Source: Acidobacteriota bacterium
GTDB taxonomy: Bacteria; Acidobacteriota; Terriglobia; Terriglobales; Acidobacteriaceae
Assembly: GCA_021799945.1 (NCBI GenBank)
Contig: JAJYZK010000027.1
Location: forward strand, 1-14,702
Direction of reading: 5' to 3'
DNA length: 14,702 nucleotides
A model generated the notes under the pieces. It saw nothing but the letters and a program-made list of their open reading frames with translations, made no database searches and was not told the origin of the DNA. Within the stretch, counting starts at the first letter, position 1. Each line of letters opens with the position of its first letter. The position numbers and the translations under genes are program-made. Shown in pieces: positions 14,028 to 14,702 of the stretch.

Positions 14028-14702
14028 TCAGGACGGCTTCGGCGTGAATGCGGCCACTATTCCATCGCCCTCGCGGATGGTGAGAATCCGATTGGCCTTT
14101 ACCTGGGTGAAGCGCTCCGTCTTCTGGGTGGTCGGCCACTTGACCTCAATCAAATCCGCAACGGGGGAGCCGCCCAGCCCGAAGTGGAGGCGCAGGTCGC
14201 TTTGCGACATGACGCTGCCGCCGCTGTGGACTTCGTCCATTTGCGCGTGCTTGCCGGTGACCACCCGCGCGCGCGCCCCGATGGCCGTGCGGTTGCATTT
14301 GGTTCCCACCAGCTTGAGCTTGATCCAGTTCTGCCGATTTCCGCCGTCGTTGCGAAGCAGGGAGGGCGGATCGTTCATGTTGAGAACCAGCACATCCAGG
14401 TCGCCGTCGTTGTCGTAATCTCCGAAGGCCGCGCCGCGGCTGGAGAAGCGCTCGCCGATGCCCGGACCCATTTCCGCGGAGACGTCCTGGAAGCGGCCGT
14501 TGCCCAGGTTTCGATAGACCAGACGGGGATTCTTGAAGGTTTCGCCCAGATTGTACTTGTCCACTTCGGGATAGACGTGGCCGTTTACCTGAATGATGTC
14601 CGGCCAGCCATCGTTGTCGTAATCGACGAAGCCGCAGCCCCAGGCCACGTAGCGGCTGTTCGCGCCGACCCCGGAGGCGAAGGTCACGTCACTGAACGTG
14701 CC
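14028..14702 (-). CDS. CRTAC1-like FG-GAP/VCBS and ASPIC-UnbV protein, C-terminal part
   Basis: An extracytoplasmic beta-propeller-type protein, role unknown; only the last 224 residues are in the window and the gene enters from the right edge. Seen: two FG-GAP repeats with calcium-binding loops, GFVDYDNDGWPDIIQVNG and GAAFGDYDNDGDLDVLVLN (pattern DxDxDGxxD); then a complete ASPIC/UnbV domain from about residue 120 (NWIKLKLVGTKCNRTAIGARARV, HSGGSVMSQSDLRLHFGLG, DLIEVKWPT), ending with a short tail. CRTAC1-like proteins are frequent in Acidobacteriota and often stand near CarboxypepD_reg/TPR genes, as here, although the two genes converge with 38 nt between their stops. Codon use and composition match the neighbours. 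Confidence 0.92.
   Translation of the reverse strand, partial: GTFSDVTFASGVGANSRYVAWGCGFVDYDNDGWPDIIQVNGHVYPEVDKYNLGETFKNPRLVYRNLGNGRFQDVSAEMGPGIGERFSSRGAAFGDYDNDGDLDVLVLNMNDPPSLLRNDGGNRQNWIKLKLVGTKCNRTAIGARARVVTGKHAQMDEVHSGGSVMSQSDLRLHFGLGGSPVADLIEVKWPTTQKTERFTQVKANRILTIREGDGIVAAFTPKPS

Overview
The window is a GC-rich, gene-dense stretch of bacterial chromosome holding eleven protein-coding genes, two of them cut by the window edges. No rRNA, tRNA, CRISPR array, transposase or phage gene was seen. The content points to Acidobacteriota, probably a Solibacter/Bryobacter-like member. Reasons: a carboxypeptidase-regulatory domain fused to TPRs with a motif I associate with acidobacterial TPR proteins, a CRTAC1-type FG-GAP/ASPIC-UnbV protein beside it, a folate-dependent TrmFO, a PadR gene coupled to a MacB-periplasmic-domain permease, and a large secreted M28 peptidase. 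The taxon is an inference from gene content, not from a marker gene.

Layout. (1) 1-1571, minus strand: a tRNA-modification pair, trmFO followed by the first 52 codons of queC, joined by an ATGA overlap. (2) 1749-3974, plus strand: a secreted glutamate-carboxypeptidase-II-like M28 metallopeptidase with all zinc ligands present. (3) 4033-5537, minus strand: an operon of a carboxypeptidase-regulatory-domain protein with a His-rich four-helix membrane domain, followed through an ATGA overlap by a secreted YceI-like protein. A promoter, an operator-like palindrome and a long RNA stem lie upstream. (4) 5768-6613, minus strand: a PAP2 membrane phosphatase starting at TTG. (5) 6830-7378, plus strand: a cysteine-free secreted thioredoxin-fold protein.

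(6) 7402-10145 and on to 11970: a divergent PadR module. To the left run a PadR repressor and a single-PCD MacB-like permease with a C-terminal zinc-ribbon-like tail. To the right run an ABC-2 ATPase and a 610-residue multi-spanning permease. The short intergenic region has a 9-bp inverted repeat placed against both predicted start regions, so one PadR protein could control both arms. (7) 12085-13989, plus strand: a secreted CarboxypepD_reg/TPR protein, convergent with (8) 14028-14702, minus strand, the C-terminal part of a CRTAC1-like FG-GAP/UnbV protein.

The two parts most worth testing as undescribed systems are the PadR-centred double transporter arm (7402-11970) and the predicted haem- or quinone-binding membrane protein plus YceI operon (4033-5537), which recalls the yceJ-yceI pair of E. 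coli. Gene pairs are tightly coupled: three exact 4-nt ATGA overlaps and one 8-nt overlap. No gap between genes exceeds about 230 bases.
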